Shown here: positions 1-11,837 of the stretch, piece by piece | How the letters are laid out: each line of letters opens with the position of its first letter | Numbering within the stretch: the stretch's first letter is position 1 | From: Klebsormidium nitens | Taxonomy: Eukaryota > Streptophyta > Klebsormidiophyceae > Klebsormidiales > Klebsormidiaceae | Direction of reading: 5' to 3' | Assembly: GCA_000708835.1 (NCBI GenBank) | Contig: DF237600.1 | Span: 1-47,140, forward strand | DNA: 47,140 nt | Program-made: the position numbers and the translations under genes | The notes under the pieces: model-generated | Told to the model about the DNA's origin: nothing | The model's input: the letters and a program-made list of their open reading frames with translations, nothing else | The model's database searches: none

Positions 1-33
1 CCCCAAAACCCTAAAACCCTAAAATCCTAAAAC
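1..33. repeat. Telomeric repeat tract, CCCTAAAA type
   Basis: The first 33 bases read as CCCTAAAA units, two of them exact and the others degenerate (one starts TCCTAAAA). The complement is TTTTAGGG, the Chlamydomonas-type plant telomere repeat. The C-rich strand runs 5' to 3' into the window, as expected at the left end of a chromosome. The tract is very short, so it is either the inner edge of a telomere trimmed in assembly or a short interstitial copy. Confidence 0.75.
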
Positions 34-410
34 TGTTTCAGCGCTAGATACGTTTTCGATCGATCAGCTAGGAATTTGACGATCATTGCATGAGTCCAAG
101 ATACACACTGCAATAGTGCATCAACCTGGGATCGAATTAATATCACCGGCATTGGTATATGTTGTGCCGTAAGAAACAGCGACATACAAAAAGTAATATT
201 GACACTGCTTGTCGCTACGTACACTGACACTTACAGTGATTCAATGATTAGGCCTTATAATTGTGTTTTAAAACTATCCCTCAAAGGCCGATCGCAAATT
301 TTAATCCCCACATCTTGCGAATGATCTTGAAAGTTTGATCGCCGTGCACGAAATTGGAAAGCCAAGGTGGAGTCCGCCGGCCTTATACATATAAGCCGAA
401 GACATATAGG
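34..410. other. Subtelomeric sequence, no gene seen
   Basis: About 375 bases between the telomere repeat and the tandem repeat. I see no convincing coding sequence on either strand; the open frames are short and have no recognisable domain. Confidence 0.5.
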
Positions 411-538
411 GATTTGGACGATCCGGCCATCTGGTTGGGGGGTCTTCTCAAAGGATTTGGACGATCCGGCCATCTGGTTGGGGGGTCTTCTCAAAGGATT
501 TGGTCGATCCGGCCATCTGGTCGGGGGTCTTCTCAGAA
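411..538. repeat. Tandem repeat, three copies of a 43-bp unit
   Basis: Three head-to-tail copies start at 411, 454 and 497, each beginning gatttgg(a/t)cgatccggcc. Copies 1 and 2 are identical. Copy 3 has a few substitutions and is one base shorter. This looks like a small subtelomeric satellite. The open reading frames crossing it on both strands are by-products of the repeat and not genes. Confidence 0.9.
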
Positions 539-717
539 CTTAAAGTGCACGACAATGGAACTTTCAACATTGCGACGATACCGGCGAAATCCGATTAGGT
601 TGCGAGGGACAAGGTTCACGCGAACTGCTGTACGCTTTAGGCGGTCAACATTTTTCAGCTCGTCAACGTCAGTATGAGTCAGATTCCAAAATTCGATTCC
701 CTAAAAAGTTCTTCAAA

Positions 718-1478
718 CATAGCGTTGTAGAAGTAGCTTGCAACCCCGCCCCTAACTCCGCCCGGTTGCTTGATGGAGAAGTGGTCGGGGCATTTCAGCA
801 AGATTCGTTTGCAGGATAAGATCCATTCACAGACCGCCACCTGTCGTAGGTCGGAACTTTGGTGTTAGGGGCGGCTCGGCCCTCAAATTTGTAGGCCGAG
901 AGCTAATTTAGCTACCGGCTAGACCACCGGGCACTATTGCAGACTGTACATCGACTGGATTAATTGCCCGGTCCATAGTGTACCGCGCTGGTTCGACCGG
1001 CCTACCACTGTTGCCCAAGTTCGGAATATTCAACTGGAGTAGGTGATACCTAGGCCGGATTCGAAATGATATCATCCTCTTCAAGCAAATGTGTAAATGG
1101 TAGCAGAGTCGCGTACAACCGAATTTAAATCTACACTGACCGTAGAGGCTCACCCGTAGAAGTCGGTCGACCGTACGGGCCCGATGAAATTTCTGACATG
1201 AATGTAAAATTGGGTAGGTTCACCGCGCGACGCGTGTCCAAAATCAAATGTCGTTGCGTGCGGCGGTGTACCCGGATTTCTGTAGACATGGGCTGCGGGC
1301 AGCCATTGACACCATCGAAACTCCACCATTTGGCTGAGGTTCCGCGCGCCGTCGATACGAATATCTACGGTCATTCTACCTTATCCTGCAAACGAATCGA
1401 CTTTCCAATCTGGCAGTGATAGCTTCTGCGGCCTCCCGAGTTAGGGGCGGGGTCGCGGCGTTCTTCAACAACGCTATG
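718..1478. mobile_element. Foldback or MITE-like element with about 100-bp imperfect inverted arms
   Basis: Left arm (718-819) and right arm (1381-1478) are reverse complements with interruptions. Three well-matched blocks lie in the same order and at nearly the same spacing: catagcgttgt, ccccgcccctaact (left 744-757, right 1439-1452) and gattcgtttgcaggataa (left 802-819, right 1381-1398, 18 bases perfect). The interior of about 560 bases has only short open frames with no transposase signature. The best reading is a non-autonomous DNA element or an old inverted duplication in the subtelomere. I could not define a target-site duplication. Confidence 0.6.
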
Positions 1479-1771
1479 AAGTATCGAGACTGACTTGACT
1501 TCTTTCCGCTTGCACCTTAAATCGATTCAGTCAGGCCCATCAATGATTGTTTGTTACAGCAATTGCATGACTCCAGACTGAACCGAGTGCCGTTGTCTCT
1601 GTCTGCTATCTATTGGCAAGTAAAACTCTTGCTGCTACACAGGATTGTACTGGTCGAACCTCATATAAGTTGAGCGATCTCGTTCCGAGAAGAATCCCAG
1701 ATTACATAAGCGGCTATCCAGCAGTCTACCCTCAACTTTTTTGTCACGTTCGTAGGGGAGCTGCGCCTCAC

Positions 1772-4700
1772 TCAAAGCTTGATGTATGCAAGTTCCGAGA
1801 TGGCGGGCAGGGACGCAATTTCGTTGAGGACCTCCTTGGCCGGCTCGTCGTCCACGCCGATGGCCATGACGGCCTGTTGCCGTGGCCCCGTGCGGCCGAC
1901 GCTCATGAAGGAGACGTTGATGTTGGACTTGCCGAAGATGGTCCCCACGCTCCCGATCATGCCGGGCTGGTCCTGCTGCCGGCACAGCACCACGCTGCCC
2001 TCCAGCGCGATGTCCATGTTGAAGCTGCCGATCTTGGTCAGGTACGCCACGCCGCCCTTCACCGCGCCCACCACCGTGATGTGGCCCGGCTGCCCCGTCG
2101 CGCTCGCAAACTTGGACTCCACGTTGCTGATGTCGATCTGGATGCTCTCCAGCGGCGCCCCGCTCTCGCCCTCCCCGCCGTCGGTGCTCTCCTTGACCTC
2201 GCTGATGCGCAGCCCGCGCTGCTTGGCCGTGTAGTCCGCATTCACCAGGTTGATGAACGCGCTGCTCACCGGCTCAATGAGCCCCTTAGTGATCATGGCG
2301 CGCAGCAACCGCGTGTCCAGGTCGTCCGCGCTGCGGCCCGTGCGGTACGTCACGCGCACGTCCTTCACCCCCGCGCCGCCGCTCACGAGCTGCACCGCAA
2401 TGCGGCCCAGCCGGTCCGCCAGCGACACGTACGGCTGCAGCTCCGACAGCACCTGCCACACCAAAGCCCCTAAGTTTGAGACGACCGAAAAGCCCACGCT
2501 GGCAAGCCAGGGCAGAGAGGGGAAGCAAGTGGGCGCGACCCCTTGGAATATGTAAGAACATGAAGGAACAGCCTCTGCCCAGGCCTCCAGGGCTGCTCTC
2601 AGATGTGTGGCGAAGCGCTGCGCGTTGGTGCACCCACCTCTGCTGGGACCATGGGCGCGTTGACGGCGGTGGCGGCCAGCTCGCCCTGCAGCGCACCAAT
2701 GACGGCCTCCGCAATCTCCACCGCCACACCCTCCTGTAAACGCATGCCAACAGGAGTGAGCTGAAAAGAACCACCGACGCTCCTTCACTGGCCAGCACAA
2801 CTACATTCAGGCCGTCTGCAGACATTCAGAGATGGCTCAGCCTCTGTCATTGGCCTGCTGACTGACTTTTGCTCAGCGGCGAGTGAAAGGGGCGCGGCGG
2901 CTAACCTGCGCTTCTGTGGTGCTGGCGCCCAGATGGGGGGTCACAACAACGTCGTCGCGCATGACGAGAGGGTCATCCGCAGGGGGCGGCTCCTTGGTGA
3001 ACACGTCCAGCGCAGCCTGCGCACAAGAGCGACTGAGCTCAGCCGAGGACACGCAAGCCATTTGCTCGTCAAGCTGGCCCATATCTCCAGGGCAGGGCAG
3101 GGCAGGATGTAGGCATTGTCACCGATTAAGGGCAGCACACTCGATCCTGGGCAAGCAGGGCAGTCAGCTGGCGCAAGCAAGCAGGCGCACGCTGTTCCTG
3201 CTTGCTGGCCCGGCACGCACACTGGCCTGGTGGCCCGCACCTGGGAAACGATGCCGCTGTCGAGGGCGCGCACGAGGGCAGGCTCATCAATGACGCCGCC
3301 ACGTGCAACGTTGATAATGCGCGCGCCGCGCTTCATCTTGGCAAATGTCTCGTCGTTGAACAGCTTGTCGGTGGTGGGTGTGAGCGGCATGTGCAGGCTG
3401 AAGAAGTCACCCGCGGCCAGCGCTTCATCAAAGGAGACGAGGTCCACCCCAATGGCGCGCGCGCGGTCGGCCGGGGCATACGGATCGTGCGCAATGACCT
3501 TCATGCCGAGGCCCTTGGCGCGGCGCGCGACCTCGGAGCCCACCTTGCCAAAGCCCATGACGGCCAGCGTCTTGTCCACCAGGGACACGCCCACGTACTT
3601 GTTGCGCGCCCACTTGCCTGCAGGCAACCAGGGAGGCAGGGTCACAAAAAGCGGCGTTTCAGAAATGAAGTGAACGCTGCTTCCTCCCTGATTGGCCGGC
3701 TGACTAGAACAGATGGACGCTGAGCCCCAGCGTGACCGGCAAAGCCCCATCGCGGAACAGAGTCATGTTGCCTGACCAACAGCGAGAAGGACATCAAGCA
3801 ATTAACAGGAAGAAGTGCCACATCTTCTTAAGTTGACCACGCTCCCAATCCCCGCAAGTCGGGATTTGGCTTGATTGTGGAAACATTCATCTAGCATGAC
3901 CTTGTGCCACAGTGATGTAACGAATAGATCCATTGGGAATGCTATCCATCTGCTGCAGGCCCCAATTGCCGCCTACATGGTGCCCACAGCTGCATAGGCA
4001 GGCAACAGATCTGTCCTGATGGCAGGGTGGTGGTACAAAACATTACCACCAAAACCTGGCAATCAACGAAGTAAGATCCGCCAGATCCTCGGCCAGATCT
4101 CCTCCTGGATCCTAGATCTCTGATTGGCCATTCTTGCCTTGAGTCACACCTCCTTCCACCAATGAGAGCTGCTGGGAGTGCACCGTCAGACCTGAGAGGT
4201 CACAATTGGACAGATCCCGCATGATGCGCGTGCACCCTCACCTGCCTTCATTGACGCATTGGCCTGCGCCACATTCCTGGAGAGCGCGGCCAGCAGCGCG
4301 ATGCCGTGCTCTGCGGCGGCCACCGTGTTGGCGGTGGGCGCATTGACCACGAGGCAGCCCACCTCGGTGGCGGCCTGCAGATCCACGTTGTCGATGCCCA
4401 CACCTGCGCGCCCGACCACCTTGAGGCGCCCGTTGGCGGCCTCAAACACCTCGCGCGTCACCTTGGTGGCGCTGCGCACAATCAGCGCGTCCACCAGGCT
4501 GACCTTGGCCAGCAGCTCCTCCGGCGTCAAATTGTACGCCAGATCCACGTTGGCGTACTGCCGCAGCAGCTCAATCCCCGCCTCACCCAGCTTCTCTGGC
4601 ACCAGGATGGTCGGCTTGCCCTCCACTGACCCCCCCTTCTTGGCAGCCCCACTGCTGGGTGCGGCTGCGGCACTGGCCACCGCCCCCGCGATAGAGCTGC

Positions 4701-4908
4701 CGCGGGGCTTGCGAGCGGTCTCTACTGCCTCACGGATCACCAATTGGCCAAAGAAAGCCTTGGGGAGCGCCTCAGGCCTGCATTGCATGCGAGAGAGCGG
4801 TAATGGTGCCACATTGCTGGAAGTGGAGGAGAGGGTGCTGGGGCTTTTGCAGGAGGCTGCCAAGCTGTCAACGGCAGCGAGGCGCAGGCTGGCGGCGGTC
4901 AGGGCCAT
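1772..4908 (-). CDS. D-3-phosphoglycerate dehydrogenase, plastid type
   Basis: First enzyme of the phosphorylated serine pathway: oxidises 3-phosphoglycerate to 3-phosphohydroxypyruvate with NAD+. Exons (minus): 4908-4242, 3617-3241, 3016-2906, 2733-2638, 2452-1772; all GT-AG and in frame, 643 residues. Residues 1 to about 95 are Ser/Ala-rich, like a chloroplast transit peptide. The catalytic part starts near 98 ([10 protein letters not shown]). The Rossmann motif GFGKVG is at 244-249, and the expected catalytic triad is visible as Arg328 (NVARGG), Glu357 and His376 (TPHLGAST). The intervening ASB domain and a C-terminal ACT domain (about 575-643, from [10 protein letters not shown]) give the long plant-type form; ACT domains usually bind serine as feedback inhibitor. 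The first in-frame ATG was taken as start. It is divergent from the phosphofructokinase gene with 780 bases between the two starts. Confidence 0.95.
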
Positions 4909-5688
4909 GGTGCCTGGGAAGCAGCGCTAAATTGCGGCCTCTGGTCAGCAGAAAGGAAAGTGTACTGGGCCGAAGCGAGATCTGGGGTGACGGGTCTAGC
5001 TTGGACAATGTCGCGGCATCAAGGCTCCAGCTTTGTCCCCTCCAGGCTCCAGATCTGCACAAGTGCATGTCCTGTACCCTGTCCTGACAACAGTGTCCAG
5101 GCTGGAGTCTGACACTGAACCAGCGAAACTTTGCAGGACCTACGCAGGCTACGGCTTCAAAGTTCACTGTTCAAAGCGCCAAGTCAAGACTGGCAGTGCA
5201 GTAGAAATATCTTGCGGGGAATCTTGACAAAGTGCATCAAGGTGAATCTCTGTACAGGCGGACCGCAGAACCGCCGAATAGCTGGGGGACGACCAAGAAT
5301 CGCAGCGCTGCCGTCCAGATTTTGACGTCAAAAAATGAACGCTCGAGATCTTCTGTTTATTCTCAGTTAGGCCCGGTTTGTCCGAACGCTAGTATCGGAA
5401 CCTGTCCTGCCAAACTTTGCGACCCCCTAGCTAAACTTTGCAGACTGGAGTCCTTATGTTGAGATCGGACGGTAGCGCTGCGATTCCGTCCATCGCGAAG
5501 TTCTGCGGTCCGCCTGTTTAGCATATCAGAGAACGACAGCTGGCGACTACAGCGTTACCGTCTGCGATGTCAAGGTTTTCTCTCGCCTCTAGTCTTCAAT
5601 AATGGTGGTGGGTAGCCCCCGCCACATGCATTCCTGAGGGGGCTTCTGATCACAGGGGTTGCAAGTTGCACCACCTGTCGTCGTGAGC
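4909..5688. promoter_or_regulatory. Shared divergent upstream region of PHGDH and PFK genes
   Basis: The 780 bases between the start codons must hold both 5' leaders and probably both promoters. Roughly one third of it is taken up by an inverted-repeat element (5254-5517). That element contains a perfect 14-base palindrome at 5320-5333 with a TGACGTCA core, the classic bZIP binding sequence. I see no clear TATA box for either gene. That the region acts as one bidirectional promoter is inference from the arrangement. Confidence 0.5.
5254..5517. mobile_element. MITE-like inverted-repeat element, 264 bp
   Basis: The ends are a perfect 18-base inverted repeat, acaggcggaccgcagaac at 5254-5271 against its complement at 5500-5517. 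A second internal inverted block, aatcgcagcgct(g/a)ccgtcc, lies at 5298-5316 and 5467-5485. There is no coding capacity. Size and structure fit a miniature inverted-repeat transposable element. I could not settle a target-site duplication, so the exact ends may be off by a few bases. Confidence 0.7.
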
Positions 5689-8600
5689 ATGGCCGCTTCG
5701 CCCTACGCAGGCTGCCCCACACTCCCCCATCTCAGCAACGCAGCAGGCGCCTCGTGCAGCAGGTATCCAGCTAGGCTCGATCCCCCATGCACCGCTCTGG
5801 TGGGCCTTCGCGCGGCCGCCTGTAGGCCGCAATCTGATAGGCGCAGGTGCAGCTTGGCTGCAGGCAGGGTCAGCTCGTGGGCCAGCACATTGAGCGGACA
5901 GAAGCTGAGCTGGGGTGGCAGCATGCAGGCCAACAAGCCGCGCAGCAACAGGGGGGCGCGGTGCCAGGGGGATGATGATGGCTGCTACCCCGACCAGGAC
6001 GGGCCGGGCAGCACGGTGTCCCTGTGCGGGGCAGACCTGGATGACATCCCGCACCTGCGCGACTGGGTGCCCGATCTGCAGGTCAGGCCCAAAAAACCCT
6101 CTTGATTAGATTCGCGCGTCCAGTTCAACAACAAAATTCTGGGTGAAACAGCAGACAGTGAAGGCTAGATCCAAGCATTCTTGATCCGCCCTGGTGCCAC
6201 CATATCCAGTTCCTACACGCAATTGCCCGGTCTGATTGACAGGGCCGAGCTCAGCAGCCATGGCCTTCACCTTATGCACGGTTCCATTTATGCAGGAACA
6301 CGAGAACCCTCTGAAGCAACACCCGGCATACCGAACCCGCAAGTGAGCCCCGACCACAATGCACTCTCTTGCAGCAAGGAAGCAGCCAGGGATGTACCCA
6401 CCAGCCCCCTGGTCATTTGGCTTGCTGCAAGATGGGTCGGCAGACTTGGGGCCGCTGGTTTGCAGGGCTGACCCAGTGCGCACAGCTTGCTCCCAATGCT
6501 GATGAGTGGTGTTTGTGTGATGTCTTTTTGCAGCAACGATTACTTCATCAATCCCGGCGATGTGGTCACGCAGCAGGTCAGTCTGGAGCCGCGCCTTCCC
6601 CCCATGCCATGCTGCTTTGATGAACCCCACCCCTGTACTCCTTACTTGGTTGTTCTATTTCTGCCAGTTCATTGCCAGTGGTGACTAATCTGCAGCGTTG
6701 CTGGTCATGGATAAGAACGCCATCGTCCTGTAATTCCAAATCCATCTGCTGCTCTGCTTCAATGGCCAGGTCACATCTAATCAGCCTTTCCAACGTTTGC
6801 TCTCCTTAACTTTAAGCATGAATTGGATGTCTGACAGTCCAACAGCACAGTCTTTCCCCTTTTCCTTCTTGAAGTGATTGCCCTTGTAGGTGCCCTGCAT
6901 CCTCCCGCTCTGTGACTCTTGCCCTGTTAGAGACGTTGAGCGGGCCTCCCCCTCACCCCCCCTGCTTCCCGCCCTGCAGGTGGTGGTCAACATGGACCGC
7001 CCCCGTGAGCCCACACACTTTCGAAGGGCCGGCCCCCGTGAGAAGGTACGGTTCACGGATCGGTGCAAGTCTCTGGGGCAGCTCTGGACATGCCTGCTCC
7101 CTCTTGTGTGCAGACTCTTTGTGCAACGGTCGCAGGCGAGGTGCTGGGCCTTTGTAGTGAAGCAATATTTGTTTGCTGTGCGCAGGTTGTGTTTGCTGGG
7201 GAGGAGGTGCGTGCCGCAATTGTCACCTGCGGAGGGGTAAGAAAGCATTCACTGCCTAGATTTTAAACAGAGCGGATCCTGACAACGTCGCCAGGTAGTT
7301 CGAGGCTGCTTGTGTCCCGTTTTGGTTGTTTCGATAGTTCCAGAACTGGCCCGCCAGATTTGATCCACAGCTCTTGATGGGCAGCATTGTTTAACATGCC
7401 CGTACGTTTGTTTGCTGAATGTTCAGGCTCGTGTGTCGCTCTGAGCCCCCCCCTTTTGTTTGCCGCAGCTGTGCCCTGGGCTGAACACGGTGGTCCGCGA
7501 GCTGGTGTTCAGCCTGTGGCAGCAGTACCACGTGCACGACATCCTGGGCATCGACGGCGGCTACCGCGGCTTCTACGCCAAGAACACCATCCAGCTGGAC
7601 CCCAAGAAGGTGGGCGACATCCACAAGCGGGGGGGGACCTTCCTGGGCACCTCCCGCGGGGGGCACGAGACCACCAAGATCGTCAACTCCCTGGAGGACC
7701 GTGGCATCAACCAGGTGCGCACAGCAAAGGCCGCTCCGACGTGGTTCGCAAGCGACCGAAGGCGTCTGCTGGCAGTTGGGGACTCTTTGCCCAAAGCCCA
7801 AGTGTCAGTCAACGGAAAGTTTCTTCTGCACCGTCTCCTTACCTGCGTTGAGGGCATCATGGGAACGTGACTCGGCAGAAGAACACCTTAGACGAGAAGT
7901 AGAGGGCGGGCCTTCGGCTCAGGCCCTCCATCTCTTCGTTTTCCTGGTCGTCGGTCCATTCCGTGTTGCTTGCAACCCTCCAGCGACGGAGGGTAGTGAC
8001 GTGTTCAGCTGGTGTGGCAGGTGTACATCATTGGTGGTGATGGCACGCAGCGGGGGGCCCTGGCTATTCACAAGGTACGTCGCTCCCTTGCTTCCTTACA
8101 TGCTAGTGGGTCATACTGGGAGGCCCCTGTTCGATTTGCTTGCTTGCTGCTTCTCTCGTGGGCCTTGCCTGCTTGCCCTACTGCTGCGAGCCCCTCCCCT
8201 CCATATCCTGCCCGAGTCTGAGGCGGTGCGTTTGGTGGCGGTAATTGCAGGAGGTCGTGCGGCGGGGCCTCAAGGTGGCGGTTGCCGGCATTCCCAAGGT
8301 GAGCCGCATCTGCAGCCGCGGCACAGCGCAAATTGTGCGTCAACTGACCAGAGCGAGGGCTGTGGAACGGTTTACGTTTGCTTTCCTGTGAGGGGCTAGA
8401 ATGTGAAGAAGGGGAGCGCCCCTCACCCGGGTCGCCTGTGTGCAGACCATCGACAACGACATTGCGGTGATCGACAAGTCGTTTGGGTTTGACACTGCGG
8501 TGGAGGAGGCGCAGCGCGCGATCAACGCGGCGCACGTGGAGGCGGAGAGCGTGGAGAACGGGCTGGGCGTGGTGAAGCTGATGGGCCGCTACTCGGGCTA

Positions 8601-10287
8601 CATCGCCATGTACGCCACGCTCGCCAGCCGCGACGTCGACATCTGCCTCATCCCCGAGGTCCCCTTCACGCTCGAGGGCCCCGGCGGGCTGCACCGCTAC
8701 GTCGAGCGGCGGCTGCGCGAGAACGGGCACATGGTCATCGTCATCGCGGAGGGCGCGGGGCAGGAGCTGATGGCCGCCGACACGACGGGGACCGACATGT
8801 CCGGGAACAAGCTGCTCAAGGACGTCGGCCTCTGGCTCAGCCAGAACCTCAAGGTGGCCCCCCACTGGATCGAGGCAGTCGCCGTGTGTCTACTCATGTT
8901 GCGTATACAGCATATGAGTGCTGTTCTGGCGCCGCCCTCGCCGTACGAGGCTGCATATGCTCAGTAGAGCGATCATTGGCAAGTTCGGATATTGTCCAAA
9001 CTTGTTGTTGGGGCGACGGTATCTTTGACGGTTGATCTTCGTGCTAACAAGGAACTTTAAGTTTTGTTGCAGGACCATTTCACACAGCATACGAAGCAGG
9101 TGCTGAACCTCAAGTATATTGGTGAGCTGCCCTGCGCCCTTCCTTGCCTTGACAAGTTGGAGAATTCCTTTTAGACTTTCGACTGGACTCTGGCGCCGTC
9201 CTTTGGCGACTTGTCAGGGCTGGTGTCACAGCTTGTCTCTCCCCTTTCGACCCAAAATGTTGCAGCGGACTCTGGCCTCTGTGCCTGCGGCATGCTGACT
9301 GGCATGCGCGCTGCCTGCTGTGGTGCGCAGATCCGACGTACATGATTCGCGCCATCCCCAGCAACGCGTCCGACAACGTGTACTGCACCCTCCTGGCGCA
9401 CAGCGCGGTGCACGGCCTCATGGCCGGCTACACGGGCTACACCGTGGGGCCCGTCAACGGCCGCCACGCCTACATCCCCATCGAGGTGCGCACTGCGCGC
9501 ACCACCCAGCCACGAAAGTGGGCAACCGGCCGCTTGAGCGCCAGTTGAAAGCTTGGAGCGCCACGTGCCTCACTGGTTTGTTTCGTCGCCTGGCCCTTCC
9601 CCGGTGCGGAGGGTCCGCCTGCTGACGAGGCCCGCTTGCATGTGTATGTGTGCAGCGCGTGATTGCCAGCCAGAACCGCGTGAACGTGAACGACCGCATG
9701 TGGGCGCGCCTCGTGTCGTCCACGCAGCAGCCCGAGTTCACCTTCTCTGAAGCCGGGGACGACTCCTCGGCCAAGCCCACTCCCGAGCCCGCGCCCGAGC
9801 CCTCCCACGAGCCCGCCCGACGGCCCCCAGTGCCCGTGGGGCGCACTACCAACAACGGCGCTGCCGACACGAACTCGGTAAAGCGCGCTGGACGGCCCTC
9901 CGTATGCTGACCGGGGGTGAGGCCCCACCGCTGGGCACCCCCGCGTCAGCGTGCGCGCAAGCATGGATGCCGCTGCTGCAAAGACTCTGGCACATGTGAC
10001 GGACGTGGACTGGTTTGATCTGAGGGTCTTGAGCATGCCCTTGCAAGCTCTGCATGATGCTGCTGCAAAGCGGAGGTTTGGTACGGCACGGGGCTGGCCC
10101 TGCTTTGCGGGTGTCAACAGCGTGTGTTCCCGCGTTGCAGGCTCTGGTGGCGAGCATGGGGGGCGGCGGCGTGGGGGACGTGCCCCCCGCCACCACGGGC
10201 ACTGTCAGTTTTGACAACGACTACGGCGCAGCCGCGCAAGAAACAGCGGCTGCGGCCATGCTGGAAGGAGCACGCAAGGATAAGTGA
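5689..10287 (+). CDS. PFK: ATP-dependent 6-phosphofructokinase, plant type, probably plastidic
   Basis: Phosphorylates fructose 6-phosphate to the 1,6-bisphosphate in glycolysis. Thirteen exons: 5689-6081, 6296-6342, 6534-6576, 6980-7045, 7186-7236, 7469-7714, 8021-8074, 8251-8298, 8446-8853, 9073-9121, 9331-9485, 9656-9877, 10141-10287; all GT-AG, 642 residues. Residues 1 to about 85 look like a transit peptide. Motifs in order: FRRAGPR near 175, TCGGLCPGLN (197-206), GGDGT (287-291), PKTIDND around 316, MGRYSG (362-367). Gly in GGDG marks the ATP-using class, and Lys in PKTIDND is the usual plant combination; PPi-dependent enzymes have Asp at the first site. It is closest to the plastid PFK4/PFK5 group as I recall those sequences. 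The last 110 residues or so are a Pro/Glu- then Gly/Ala-rich tail that I do not know from land-plant PFKs. The start is the first ATG in the open frame. Confidence 0.94.
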
Positions 10288-11837
10288 CGGTCAGCGCACG
10301 AGTGCCCCCGGGCTGGTGCGGCCCTCTGGGGGTGGGGCGCAAAGACGAGGGCCGTGTCAGCGGTGGGCAGTCTGGTGGCGCTCGTGCTGGTCGCACTGGG
10401 ACCCAGGATCCTGCGGGCGCTCAAGCACTGGCTGCCGCGGTCCTGATAGGAAAGAGGCGACCCATAAGCAGCTAGCTTGTGGTTAGTAAGGGTCTTGCTT
10501 ATGACGACAGGCGCATTGGGATCTTGTGAGAGCGGGCAGTCCGCATATAAGCGTGCATAGATGTAACCAGTTTTGGAACCGCCCCTAAGGAATCATTATG
10601 TCCAGGCTCTGTTGCCTTGAAGTCAGGTTAAACATACGAAGCCCCACTAAGTGGCCTAAGCTGTGTACATACGAGAAAGGTACGCAAGATCGAGTCTTTT
10701 TGTACGGCTTCTTTGATGATAAACTTGTGTTTTGTTGATAGTGAACACACCTGACGCGACAACAGTCCAGAGTTTCTAAACGTGAAAAGCAGGCTGGCTC
10801 ACCGTCTCGAACGCTACTCAACCCGGCGAATTTGTTGGGCTGTGTTTATGCGGTTGCATCTCAAACATACAGGACGTTGAATGCCATGCCAGAAACCTAT
10901 CATAGTATGGCCGCAATTTGGTTTAGTATGGTGTGTGAAAGAAGACCATGCATGCATGAATCAAATCGGTTTACGACGATGACAATCAATTGTTTCGCTC
11001 CAAGTCCGGGATCTGCACCCCGATGGCGGCAATTATATACTGGCTTGAACGTTGAACTGGATGGACCGTGCATACCCGTAGCTTTTCAACATAGGTAAGC
11101 TTCAATACGTTTTGGCGAAACTTGCATGCTCGATCCATGTAATATATGAAATATTCGATCGCCAACTTTTTTGATTACGTTGGCGAATTATGAGCGCCAG
11201 CGTGGCCGGATTTCATCGACAGGAAATTCGCACGTGGCACATGAACACATACACCGTTACGTAAACAAGGTTTGGCCCCACTGCCATCATTCCGTCCATA
11301 TGATGCATCGAAATCTGCGTGATACTATGGCGCGCCTGCACGCACATGGGCGGGCTTGCCTGCCACAGGCAGCAAATTATGATTGTGGGCTTGACTTGCG
11401 ATTCTAGCTCAGTAGAGCTCAGCTAGATCATGCAGATCATGCTGCACTAACTCATGCAGTGACAAACTGCTGATTATTATAAGGTTCATGCAGGGCCACG
11501 GGATCCTTTTCTTAACAAGCCAGGCTCTAGTCTGTTAAGCGCCAAGCGGCTTGCTCCCCACCTTCAAAAAATGGTGCCGTTAGTGACCCCAACCTCTAGC
11601 GTTGGTGTTGAAGTGAGCTCCTCGCTAGCCAGTGACGCTCCACAATCACCCTTACTTGCCTGCACCTCTGTGCGTCTGCTCCTCGGTTGAAAGCATCTCG
11701 CACGTTAGGCTGATACAGTAAATGCAGAGCTGCATCGTGGGGGCCATAGGGAGACTGAACATTGAAAAGAGGCCAATGGTCTTGCAACGTAGTAGAGCTT
11801 CCGAGTATGTGCAAAGCAGTTCTCAAACCAAACTCAA
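10288..11837. other. Intergenic, about 1.5 kb, no gene seen
   Basis: Holds the 3' untranslated region of the phosphofructokinase gene (a TGTAA motif, the algal-type polyadenylation signal, occurs near 10562). The rest is AT-richer sequence with short open frames only. Nothing recognisable. Confidence 0.5.

Noticed and set aside
354..677. Open frames crossing the subtelomeric tandem repeat
   Set aside because: They are open on both strands only because the 43-bp unit happens to lack stops; the peptides are repeat artefacts.
1613..2473. Plus-strand open frame of 286 codons
   Set aside because: It lies opposite the last PHGDH exon and is a GC-rich antisense shadow of clearly conserved minus-strand coding sequence.
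3618..4241. Long first intron of PHGDH as a possible nested gene
   Set aside because: No open frame or repeat of note inside; it is simply a 624-base intron with good GT-AG borders.
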